Positions 1 through 5,150 of a stretch of 5,176 bases of DNA are shown piece after piece (the stretch's first letter is position 1; each line of letters opens with the position of its first letter). The stretch is taken from contig JAFGIH010000396.1 of assembly GCA_016929985.1 (NCBI GenBank), positions 1 to 5,176 on the forward strand. The letters are read 5' to 3'. The stretch is from Thermoleophilia bacterium (GTDB lineage: Bacteria; Actinomycetota; Thermoleophilia; RBG-16-64-13). The position numbers and the translations under genes are program-made. The notes below the pieces were generated by a model. That model worked only from the letters and a program-made list of their open reading frames with translations. It was not told where the DNA came from and made no database searches.

Positions 1-1
1 G

Positions 2-70
2 CTGGAGATCCTGGGAGCGAAGGCCGGCAGAGTGCTCGACCCGGCCACCGGCTTCGAACTGCTCGCCTGA
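2..70 (+). CDS. 3' end of an unidentified protein-coding gene (partial)
   Basis: An open frame enters from the left edge and ends in TGA at 68-70. The 22 visible residues read LEILGAKAGRVLDPATGFEL followed by LA. They contain no recognisable domain or membrane segment, so no function is proposed. The codons have the G/C-rich third positions seen in the other genes here, which supports real coding. A small GC hairpin follows the stop at once, and the next gene lies on the opposite strand, so this is the last gene of its transcription unit. The family could be named only from the sequence to the left. Confidence 0.55.
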   Translation: MEILGAKAGRVLDPATGFELLA

Positions 71-72
71 GT

Positions 73-88
73 CAGGCCGACCGGCCTG
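73..88. terminator. GC-rich hairpin between convergent genes, possible bidirectional terminator
   Basis: CAGGCC (73-78) pairs with GGCCTG (83-88) around a GACC loop, and the palindrome can extend to 7 bp. It begins two bases after the stop of the left-edge gene and lies just beyond the stop of the minus-strand gene at 101-103, where a shared terminator is expected. Neither strand has a T-tract after it, so it would be a weak or non-canonical intrinsic terminator. Confidence 0.4.
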
Positions 89-100
89 TCAGAGAAGTCC

Positions 101-472
101 TCAGCCCGGTGAGGGCAAGAAGAGCGAGAGGATCACCACGACGAAGCCGAGCACGGCGAAAGCATCCTGCAGTCGGCTGCGGCGTCCGATGATGGTCACC
201 TGGGCGACGATCCATGCGACCAGGATGATCCCGGCGAGAAGCGACATCGTCCGGGCCCGGGACGCCTCGGCCAGAAGCATGCCGGCCGCGGCAAACATGC
301 TGCCGCCCACCGCCACGAGCAGTATGAGGCGGGGCACCACGTAGCTCTTGAAGGGAGATCCCTCGAGCCACTCCCGGGACACGGCTTTGGCGCCCGTGAG
401 CGCGTAGACGGCACCTCCCACGGCGTTGACGCCGATGAAGATCTCCAACACTATGAGCACGATGCGGATCAT
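101..472 (-). CDS. Small four-helix integral membrane protein, function unknown
   Basis: This gene encodes 123 residues and is mostly hydrophobic. Four membrane segments are visible at about residues 4-26, 47-67, 75-95 and 103-119. Between the first two lies EWLEGSPF (34-41), followed by a Tyr (44) and a Pro (47) before helix 2. A WIVAQ stretch (87-91) sits in helix 3, and RLQDAF (100-105) leads into helix 4. From memory, this pattern matches small uncharacterised membrane proteins with an 'EWL-GSPF--Y--P' element found in actinobacteria and some other bacteria. No biochemical role is known to me. The ATG at 472 (complement) has no Shine-Dalgarno sequence, but a good promoter lies just upstream and would give a leader of only a few bases. 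The gene is divergent from the lipoprotein gene, so the two may share regulation. Confidence 0.8.
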   Translation of the reverse strand: MIRIVLIVLEIFIGVNAVGGAVYALTGAKAVSREWLEGSPFKSYVVPRLILLVAVGGSMFAAAGMLLAEASRARTMSLLAGIILVAWIVAQVTIIGRRSRLQDAFAVLGFVVVILSLFLPSPG

Positions 473-481
473 GGTGACGAC

Positions 482-510
482 AGACTATCGGCCCGGCGTC
501 CCACCATCAA
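482..510 (-). promoter_or_regulatory. Candidate sigma-70-type promoter for the four-helix membrane protein
   Basis: On the minus strand TTGATG (complement of 505-510) is followed, after exactly 17 bases, by TAGTCT (complement of 482-487). These fit a -35 element with 4 of 6 consensus bases and a TAnnnT -10 element. Transcription would begin around 474-476, only two to four bases before the ATG at 472, so the mRNA would be nearly leaderless. This agrees with the missing Shine-Dalgarno sequence. The call rests on pattern and spacing only. Confidence 0.5.
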
Positions 511-582
511 GGCCGGCACCGGGGAACGCCGCGCGCGGCCGGCTCCGTCGAACGCCCGAATGCTCAAGGAGGAGGTATCCCG

Positions 583-1473
583 ATGTCTAACAAGACCCGG
601 CACAAGTTCGCCGTCACTCTCATCGTCGCGGCCCTCACACTGGGCGCGTTGGGTATCGCCGGCTGTGGCGAGGCCGGAGACCCCACCGACACCACGGCCG
701 GCCCGCCCGATGGGTCCATCGTCCATCCAAGCGGCGCGAACGAGATCGTGCTGCAGGTGAGTTCCGGCGGAGGGTTCGTGCCCGTTTCCTGGGCCCTGAC
801 GCAAGTCCCGGAGTTCACCCTGTACGGCGACGGCACCGCGATCGTCACCGGACCGGTCATCGCCATTTATCCGGGACCTGCCCTGCCGAATCTCCAGACG
901 AGCCGTGTTTCTGAAAAGACCATGCAGGCCATCCTGTCCGCGGCCCGCGAGGCGGGGCTCTTTGCCTCCGACGTGGACTACGGTCAGCCGCAGATCACCG
1001 ACGTGCCCGCCACCGTCATCACCGTCAATGCCGAGGGGACCACGTACCTCTCCAACATCTACGCCCTGGGCGCGGAGGAGAACGCGGGTGGACTCAGCCT
1101 CGAGCAGCAGCAGGCCCGCGCCGCGGTGAGCAGCTTGATCGGCAAGCTGCTGGACCTGACCCCCTTCGAGACGGGGCTCCAGTGGAGCGCCTACGACTAC
1201 TCTTCGCTGGCGGTCTTCAGCGTGCCTGTGGACCCGAACATCGAGCCCAACCCCGACGATGTGCAGCCGAACCGCCTGGAGTGGCCCCTCGGCGACCTCG
1301 CCACACTCGGCGAAGCCGCGCAGCCGGACGGCTATCGCAGGATCGTGGTGTCGGGAGACGACCTGGCCACGCTGCAGCCCGTTCTGAAAGAGGCGAACCA
1401 GATCACTATCTGGACCGTGGGCGACCGCGAGTACAACCTCTACTTCCGGCCGCTGCTGCCGGATGAGGCCTGA
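583..1473 (+). CDS. Secreted lipoprotein of unknown function
   Basis: This gene encodes 296 residues. A lipoprotein signal peptide is clear: a basic N-terminus (K4, R6, K8), a hydrophobic core (9-26) and a lipobox IAGC (25-28), with Cys28 as the lipidated residue and the only cysteine in the protein. Residues 29-52 form a polar linker rich in Gly, Pro, Asp and Thr. The rest has no membrane segments and is predicted to be exposed outside the cytoplasmic membrane. Visible elements include SSGGGFVP (60-67), an alpha-helical EKTMQAILSAAREAGLF stretch, and a C-terminal PLLPDEA. I recall similar uncharacterised lipoproteins in high-GC Gram-positive bacteria, but no assigned activity. It does not resemble an ABC solute-binding protein. 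The ATG at 583 follows AAGGAGGAGGT (566-576) by 6 bases, an exceptionally strong ribosome binding site. It is divergent from the small membrane protein and lies 97 bp before the ABC exporter genes. A role with that exporter is conjecture. Confidence 0.85.
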   Translation: MSNKTRHKFAVTLIVAALTLGALGIAGCGEAGDPTDTTAGPPDGSIVHPSGANEIVLQVSSGGGFVPVSWALTQVPEFTLYGDGTAIVTGPVIAIYPGPALPNLQTSRVSEKTMQAILSAAREAGLFASDVDYGQPQITDVPATVITVNAEGTTYLSNIYALGAEENAGGLSLEQQQARAAVSSLIGKLLDLTPFETGLQWSAYDYSSLAVFSVPVDPNIEPNPDDVQPNRLEWPLGDLATLGEAAQPDGYRRIVVSGDDLATLQPVLKEANQITIWTVGDREYNLYFRPLLPDEA

Positions 1474-1478
1474 TGGCG

Positions 1479-1514
1479 CGAGACCGAATAGCCTGACGAG
1501 ACCGAATAAAGTGA
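1479..1514. repeat. Two tandem 18-bp units upstream of the ABC exporter operon
   Basis: Units at 1479-1496 and 1497-1514 are identical at 15 of 18 positions, and their first 12 bases (CGAGACCGAATA) match perfectly. The first unit ends in GCCTGA, which also occurs at 1468-1473, where it contains the stop codon of the lipoprotein gene. The array may therefore have arisen by duplication of the 3' end of that gene, with a 5-base insertion (TGGCG, 1474-1478) in the first copy. The units lie directly against the inverted repeat at 1515-1562. They could be paired binding sites for a regulator or only a slippage product. Confidence 0.7.
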
Positions 1515-1562
1515 GGGCCTCCCTGGTAGTCTGAGTAGTGACACAGACTTTCCAGGGGGCCC
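1515..1562 (+). promoter_or_regulatory. Large imperfect inverted repeat before the ABC ATPase gene: operator, leader hairpin or terminator
   Basis: Three nested arms pair in order: GGGCC (1515-1519) with GGCCC (1558-1562), CCCTGG (1521-1526) with CCAGGG (1552-1557), and AGTCTG (1528-1533) with CAGACT (1544-1549). Only T1520, T1527 and T1550-T1551 are unpaired, and a 10-base loop remains. That gives 17 base pairs in about 48 bases. As RNA it would hold AGGGGG (1554-1559), the only Shine-Dalgarno-like stretch before the ATG at 1571, inside the stem. As DNA it is a dyad centred near 1538.5 that overlaps a possible -10 element. No T-tract follows, which argues against a simple intrinsic terminator of the lipoprotein gene, although the A-rich stretch before it leaves that possible. 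Confidence 0.6.
1527..1532 (+). promoter_or_regulatory. Possible -10 element for the ABC exporter operon
   Basis: TAGTCT has the TAnnnT form and is identical to the -10 proposed for the minus-strand membrane protein. It ends five bases before a GTG (1538) that is in frame with the ATPase, the spacing expected for a leaderless start. No convincing -35 hexamer lies 16-18 bases upstream, so an activator or a fortuitous match must be considered. Confidence 0.3.
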
Positions 1563-1570
1563 GTACACCC

Positions 1571-2473
1571 ATGACATCGGCCATAATCACGGAGGGACTC
1601 ACCAAGCGCTACGGGTGCAGACCCGGCATCGAGCAGTTGGATCTCGAGGTCCTTCCGGGGGAGGTGTTCGGCTTCATCGGGCCCAACGGCGCCGGCAAGA
1701 CCACCACTATCCGGTTGCTGCTCGACCTGCTGCACCCCACAGGCGGCCGCGCCACGCTGCTGGGCCTCGACGCCCATCGCGAAAGCGTGACGCTGCGCCG
1801 TTCGGTGGGATACCTCCCGGGCGAGTTCGGCCTCGACGTGCGCATGACGGGACGTCAACTGCTCCAGTACTTCGCCACACTGCGTGGCATGAGCGACCTG
1901 GGCGCGGCGCCGGGCCTGGCCGAGCGGCTCGACCTCGACCTCGATCTGCCCATGGGCCGCATGAGCCGTGGCAACCGGCAGAAGATCGGCCTGGTGCAGG
2001 CCCTCTTCCACCGGCCGGCGTTGCTCGTCCTCGACGAGCCGACCACGGGCCTCGACCCGTTGGTGCAGGACACCTTCCTCCAGATACTCCGCGAGGCCCG
2101 CGATGAGGGCCGCACCGTCTTCCTCTCCTCTCACGTCCTCAGCGAAGTCGAGCGCATATGCGACCGGGTGGGCATCGTACGCGCTTCGCGCCTGGCCGCC
2201 CTCGAGACCACGGAGTCCCTCCTGGAGAAGCGCCGCAAGCGAGTGGTGCTGGTCTTCGACGCGCCGGTGGACGCAGCCGCGTTCGCACAGCTCCCAGGAG
2301 CCACCGACGTCCACGCGGAGGGCAACGTCATCTCCCTACGGCTGAACGACGGCATCGACGCCGTGATCAAGCTGGCTGCGCAGCACGCCCTGCTCGACCT
2401 GCAGGTGGAACATCCCTCGCTCGACCAGGTGTTCCTGGGCTACTACGACATGAGGCAGCCATGGCAGGCCTGA
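1571..2473 (+). CDS. ABC-2 type exporter ATP-binding protein
   Basis: This is a 300-residue cytoplasmic nucleotide-binding subunit that hydrolyses ATP to drive the permease encoded next. In order it shows a Walker A loop GPNGAGKT (37-44), a Q-loop region written YLPGEF (81-86) in place of the usual Gln, a signature motif MSRGNRQK (131-138) in place of LSGGQ, Walker B LLVLDEP (151-157), the D-loop GLD (160-162) and the switch His in SSH (186-188). The altered Q-loop and signature are normal for the drug- or antibiotic-exporter-like ABC-2 ATPases (BcrA/DrrA-like group). The C-terminal ~85 residues, ending in HPSLDQVFLGYY (281-292), are the small beta-rich domain common in this group. Length is typical. 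ATG 1571 is preferred because it gives the normal family N-terminus, with a weak AGGGGG 11 bases upstream. GTG 1538, in frame, would add 11 residues if the mRNA is leaderless. It overlaps the permease by 13 bp. The substrate is unknown. Confidence 0.93.
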   Translation: MTSAIITEGLTKRYGCRPGIEQLDLEVLPGEVFGFIGPNGAGKTTTIRLLLDLLHPTGGRATLLGLDAHRESVTLRRSVGYLPGEFGLDVRMTGRQLLQYFATLRGMSDLGAAPGLAERLDLDLDLPMGRMSRGNRQKIGLVQALFHRPALLVLDEPTTGLDPLVQDTFLQILREARDEGRTVFLSSHVLSEVERICDRVGIVRASRLAALETTESLLEKRRKRVVLVFDAPVDAAAFAQLPGATDVHAEGNVISLRLNDGIDAVIKLAAQHALLDLQVEHPSLDQVFLGYYDMRQPWQA

Positions 2474-3261
2474 GGCAGGCATGGACAGTGGCTGCGCACG
2501 ATCTGCGCCGACGGTGGCGCTCGCTTGTGCTTTGGGGAGTGATCCTCGGCGCCCTGGGAGCCCTGTATGTGGGGCTCTACCCGACCATGAGCACTATGCT
2601 CGAGGAGTACATGGAGCAGGCGCCTGAGAGCATGCAGGGCTACTTTGGCGAGATGACGGGGCCCATCACCATCGAGCAATGGCTGGGGATGGAGTTCTTG
2701 AACATGTTCGTCCCGGTGGTGCTGCCCTTCCTGGTGATGATCATGGGCGCCCGCGCCATCGCCGGACGGGAGGAGCGCAAGACCCTCGACCTCCTCCTCA
2801 GCAACCCCCTCCCCCGCCGGCAGGTGGTGCTGGGGGCAGTGTTGGCCATGGCTGTCTCGCTGGCGGTGGTCTTTGTCATGACGTGGGTGCTCACCTACAT
2901 CGCCGTGCCCATAGCGGAAGTCGATCTCTCACCGGCCCGGTTGGCCGCCGCCCTCGCCGCGCTGTGGCCCATGTGCCTCTTGTTCGGGGTCCTCTCCCTG
3001 CTGCTGTCGGCCCTGATACGGCGGAGCGCCCTTGCCATCGCCATCCCGGCTTTCATCCTCGTCGCCATGTACGTGCTGGAGTCGCTCGCCCAGGCGGTGA
3101 AGTCGGTGGAGCCGTACGGCGTGATATCGCTCTACCACCATCTCGGCAGCCCTATCGAGGGAGACTTTCCCTGGACGGCGGTGCTGGGCATGCTGGCCGG
3201 GGTGTGCGTCCTCACGGGCGCCGCCGTGGCCGCCTTCTCGCGGAGGGACCTCTTCACCTAG
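2461..3261 (+). CDS. ABC-2 type exporter permease
   Basis: This gene encodes a 266-residue membrane subunit that forms the translocation path with the upstream ATPase. Six membrane segments are visible, near residues 21-41, 80-100, 122-150, 161-186, 190-210 and 238-259, the usual ABC-2 plan. An amphipathic basic N-terminus (DLRRRWRS, 14-21) precedes helix 1. The loop GREERKTLDLLLSNPLPRRQ (102-121) matches the conserved cytoplasmic element of these permeases, where 'E--GTL--LLS-P--R' contacts the ATPase. The C-terminus FSRRDLFT is also typical. The large loop after helix 1 (about 42-79) is acidic and Met-rich and probably faces outside. ATG 2461 is chosen because GAGG (2452-2455) sits 5 bases before it and because it overlaps the ATPase stop by 13 bp, indicating translational coupling. 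The open frame extends further upstream, but only inside the ATPase gene. The exported compound cannot be told from sequence. Confidence 0.92.
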   Translation: MAGLRQAWTVAAHDLRRRWRSLVLWGVILGALGALYVGLYPTMSTMLEEYMEQAPESMQGYFGEMTGPITIEQWLGMEFLNMFVPVVLPFLVMIMGARAIAGREERKTLDLLLSNPLPRRQVVLGAVLAMAVSLAVVFVMTWVLTYIAVPIAEVDLSPARLAAALAALWPMCLLFGVLSLLLSALIRRSALAIAIPAFILVAMYVLESLAQAVKSVEPYGVISLYHHLGSPIEGDFPWTAVLGMLAGVCVLTGAAVAAFSRRDLFT

Positions 3262-3291
3262 GGGGCGCGGACGTCGGAGCCGTGTGCCGAC

Positions 3292-3317
3292 CGACGAGCC
3301 GTCGACGATGGTAACCT
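3292..3317 (+). promoter_or_regulatory. Candidate leaderless promoter and dyad before the MFS gene
   Basis: TAACCT (3312-3317) fits a TAnnnT -10 element and ends six bases before the ATG at 3324, so transcription would begin at or next to the start codon. A -35 match is weak (CCGACG at 3291-3296, spacing 15, or CCGACC at 3287-3292, spacing 19). CGACG (3292-3296) and CGTCG (3300-3304) form a small dyad around AGC between these elements, a possible operator. No Shine-Dalgarno sequence precedes ATG 3324, which fits leaderless translation. Confidence 0.4.
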
Positions 3318-3323
3318 TGAACG

Positions 3324-4529
3324 ATGGCGAAAGCTTGCCCCTCCCCACAGCCGCTCCGCATGGTGCTTGGGACCGCGATCTTCATCACGGTGATGATGCT
3401 GCTGGTCTTCCTCGGCCGCTTCATATTCGCGCCGCTCATGCCGGCGATAGTGGAAGATCAGAGGGTCGGCCTCGCGCCGGGCCAGGCAGGGTCGCTCTTC
3501 TTGCTCGGCGCACTGGGATTCTTTGCCGGCTCGATAGTGGCGGGCTTCGTCTCCAGCCGCATCAAGCATCGCGGCACCATGATCGTCACGGTCTTCGTCA
3601 TGGCTCTGACCCTCTTCGCCGCATACTTCGCACACTCGGTGTGGGCGCTCCGCGCGGTCTTCGTGGTTCTGGGCGCCTGCGCCGGGACCCACCTGCCCTC
3701 CTCCCTGGCCACGCTCACCGCCACGGTGCGCAAGGAAGACTGGGGCAAGGCCCTATCCATCCAGCAACTGGCTCCGCCCCTCAGCTTGGTGGCCGCCCCC
3801 CTTCTCGCGGCGCTGCTGCTGAACTGGTTCTCTTGGAACGAGGTCCTTTTGTGGATAGCCGGAGTGATCGCTGTGCTCGGACTGGCCTTTCTCGTGTTCA
3901 CGCCGGGGGTGGGCAACTTCCCGGGCGACCCACCCCATCCGTCGCTGGTCAAACCCGTCCTCGCCACCCGGTCGTTCTGGGTGCTGATGTTCCTGTTCGC
4001 GCTGGCGATGGGTGCGCAGGTGGGCGTGTTCACCATGCTGCCCCTCTACCTCAGCGAGGAGCGCGAGATGACCCTCGGCTCGGCCAACACCTTGCTCGGT
4101 CTGGCCAACTCCGCTCCCCTGGTCACGGTGTTCTTACCCGGGTGGTTGACCTCGCGCATCGGGGAGAAGAAGGCCCTCGCACTGTTCACACTGCTCACCG
4201 GGATCGCGACGATACTGGTGGGGCTCACCTCGGGCGTCGCCCTCAAGGTCTTCGTGGTACTGATGGCGGCACTGGCGGTCTGTATATTCCCGCCCGCTTT
4301 CGCCTCTGTGGCCCGCATCGTCCAGCCCAACTACCGGAGTCTCGCCGCCGCGTTCTGCTCCCCCACCGCCTTCGTTTTCGGCGGCGGTCTGCTCCCCACT
4401 GCACTCGGCTACATGGGCCAGGCGTGGAGCCTCGGCGCGGGTATCATCATCGTCGGCGCCGTCATCGCGGTGGGCTCGGGCGCCGCGTTCCTACTCAGGC
4501 TGCTGACGAATCTTGAGGAGGGTTGCTGA
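3324..4529 (+). CDS. Major facilitator superfamily transporter
   Basis: This 401-residue protein has the hydrophobicity pattern of 12 membrane helices in two six-helix halves, the normal MFS length. The loop between helices 2 and 3 carries a motif-A-like GFVSSRIKHRG (74-84), and the second half repeats it as GWLTSRIGEKK (273-283). A cytoplasmic linker near 196-212 (GNFPGDPPHPS) joins the halves. Helix 1 ends with GRFIFAPLMPAI (31-42), a pattern I associate with anion or organic-acid type MFS carriers common in anaerobes, although the substrate is not readable. ATG 3324 lacks a Shine-Dalgarno sequence but lies six bases after a -10-like element. An in-frame ATG at 3360 (residue 13) is an alternative and would remove a short polar leader. 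The gene lies 62 bp after the ABC permease. The following gene starts two bases after its stop, and that gene's ribosome binding site lies inside this coding sequence, so the two are probably co-translated. Confidence 0.9.
   Translation: MAKACPSPQPLRMVLGTAIFITVMMLLVFLGRFIFAPLMPAIVEDQRVGLAPGQAGSLFLLGALGFFAGSIVAGFVSSRIKHRGTMIVTVFVMALTLFAAYFAHSVWALRAVFVVLGACAGTHLPSSLATLTATVRKEDWGKALSIQQLAPPLSLVAAPLLAALLLNWFSWNEVLLWIAGVIAVLGLAFLVFTPGVGNFPGDPPHPSLVKPVLATRSFWVLMFLFALAMGAQVGVFTMLPLYLSEEREMTLGSANTLLGLANSAPLVTVFLPGWLTSRIGEKKALALFTLLTGIATILVGLTSGVALKVFVVLMAALAVCIFPPAFASVARIVQPNYRSLAAAFCSPTAFVFGGGLLPTALGYMGQAWSLGAGIIIVGAVIAVGSGAAFLLRLLTNLEEGC
4515..4522 (+). promoter_or_regulatory. Shine-Dalgarno sequence that sets the start of the C_GCAxxG_C_C protein
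   Basis: GAGGAGGG lies inside the last codons of the MFS gene, nine bases before ATG 4532. It excludes the in-frame TTG at 4523, which would directly abut it and be too close. The position implies translational coupling with the MFS gene. Confidence 0.75.
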
Positions 4530-4531
4530 TC

Positions 4532-5002
4532 ATGGCGCGCATCACCCTGGAGGAGGCCAAAGCCGAGGCGGTGGCCCGCTTCAACGACAGAGGGCCGGAC
4601 CACATGAACTGCGCACAGGCGATAGTCTACTTCGCGCTCCTCGTGCTAGGACGCGACCCGGACTACGTGACCATCGCCCGGTACTTGGGCGGAGGCATCG
4701 CCGGGATGGGCGAGGCGTGCGGTGTGTTGACGGGCGCCGCGCTGGCCATGGGATTGCGCGACCTCCACCTGGACGAGGAGCCGGAAGACCTTACGTCGCG
4801 CACTCGCAACGACCTGCAGCAGCTTCTCAAGGACTTCGCGGAGGAGTCCGACGCCCTCCGCTGCGCCGACCTCACCGGCTGCGATCTGAGCACGCCGGAG
4901 GGGCGTGACGAGTTCGTCGCCACCGGAGCCAACGGGCGTTGCCCCCTCTACGTGGGCTGGATGTGCGACCACGTGGCGCCGCTGCTCCAGAGGATCGACT
5001 AG
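4532..5002 (+). CDS. C_GCAxxG_C_C family putative redox protein
   Basis: This 156-residue soluble protein has no signal peptide and matches the C_GCAxxG_C_C family (TIGR01909/Pfam putative redox-active protein), known for conserved cysteines and a CGAxxG motif. Visible hallmarks are NCAQ (Cys27), a GGGIAGMGEACGVLTGAALAMG region with Cys63 in CGVLTG (Val replacing the usual Ala), CADLTGCDL (Cys111, Cys117) and RCPLYVGWMC (Cys137, Cys145). That makes six cysteines; Cys27, Cys63, Cys111 and Cys137 are the best candidates for the conserved four. Length is typical at about 140-160 residues. The family is thought to be redox-active or metal- or cofactor-binding, but no reaction is established. Members are reported to lie close to transporter genes, which fits the two-base gap from the MFS gene. 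The ATG 4532 start is fixed by GAGGAGGG nine bases upstream. A terminator-like hairpin follows, so this is probably the last gene of the unit. Confidence 0.88.
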   Translation: MARITLEEAKAEAVARFNDRGPDHMNCAQAIVYFALLVLGRDPDYVTIARYLGGGIAGMGEACGVLTGAALAMGLRDLHLDEEPEDLTSRTRNDLQQLLKDFAEESDALRCADLTGCDLSTPEGRDEFVATGANGRCPLYVGWMCDHVAPLLQRID

Positions 5003-5015
5003 ATCCAGAAACGCC

Positions 5016-5045
5016 GGAGGCCGCCTCGTCGCCGAGACGGCCTCC
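5016..5045 (+). terminator. Terminator-like hairpin after the MFS-redox gene pair
   Basis: GGAGGCCG (5016-5023) pairs with CGGCCTCC (5038-5045). After one mismatch, CTCG (5025-5028) pairs with CGAG (5033-5036) around a TCGC tetraloop, giving 12 bp in all. It begins 13 bases after the stop codon. The bases after it (AAACCTCTTATG) are not a true T-tract, so termination may be partial or factor-assisted, as is common in GC-rich genomes. Confidence 0.6.
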
Positions 5046-5060
5046 AAACCTCTTATGAAG

Positions 5061-5150
5061 CGCTGCGACCCCGAAGGCGCCATTGGACAGCGTCAGTCGG
5101 GAATCCAACGACTAAAGGCGAACGCCACCTCCGGTCCAATGGTCGTAGCG
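5061..5150. other. Nested inverted repeats in non-coding DNA, candidate structured RNA or regulatory site
   Basis: CGCTGCGAC (5061-5069) can pair with GTCGTAGCG (5142-5150), with one G-T wobble. Inside it, CATTGGAC (5081-5088) pairs with GTCCAATG (5134-5141), leaving 5070-5080 as a one-sided bulge. The enclosed segment holds two smaller hairpins, AGTCG/CGACT (5095-5099 with 5109-5113) and GGCG/CGCC (5117-5120 with 5123-5126). The result is a multibranched fold of about 90 bases. GGCGC (5076-5080) can alternatively pair with GCGCC (5148-5152). No credible open frame crosses the region. Its strand and the gene it might serve are unknown, because the window ends at 5176. Confidence 0.35.

Noticed and set aside
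469..1605. Long open frame of 378 codons on the minus strand across the lipoprotein gene
   Set aside because: It is antisense to a gene with a clear lipobox and strong ribosome binding site. Its translation is rich in Arg, Gly and Val without domain character, as expected for a wrong-strand frame in GC-rich DNA.
1406..2314. Open frame of 302 codons on the minus strand across the ABC ATPase
   Set aside because: It lies opposite an ATPase with all diagnostic motifs and shows no fold-like pattern of its own, so it is a mirror of biased codon use.
2158..2460. Upstream extension of the ABC permease to an ATG at 2158
   Set aside because: The added ~100 residues are a low-complexity Arg-rich frame inside the ATPase gene. 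ATG 2461 has a suitable GAGG and the usual family N-terminus.
3284..4516. Open frame of 410 codons on the plus strand in another frame over the MFS gene
   Set aside because: The translation is Arg/Gly/Pro-rich with no membrane helices, whereas the frame starting at 3324 gives a textbook 12-helix transporter.
4523..4531. TTG 4523 as start of the C_GCAxxG_C_C protein
   Set aside because: It directly abuts the GAGGAGGG ribosome binding site, leaving no spacer. ATG 4532 has a nine-base spacing.
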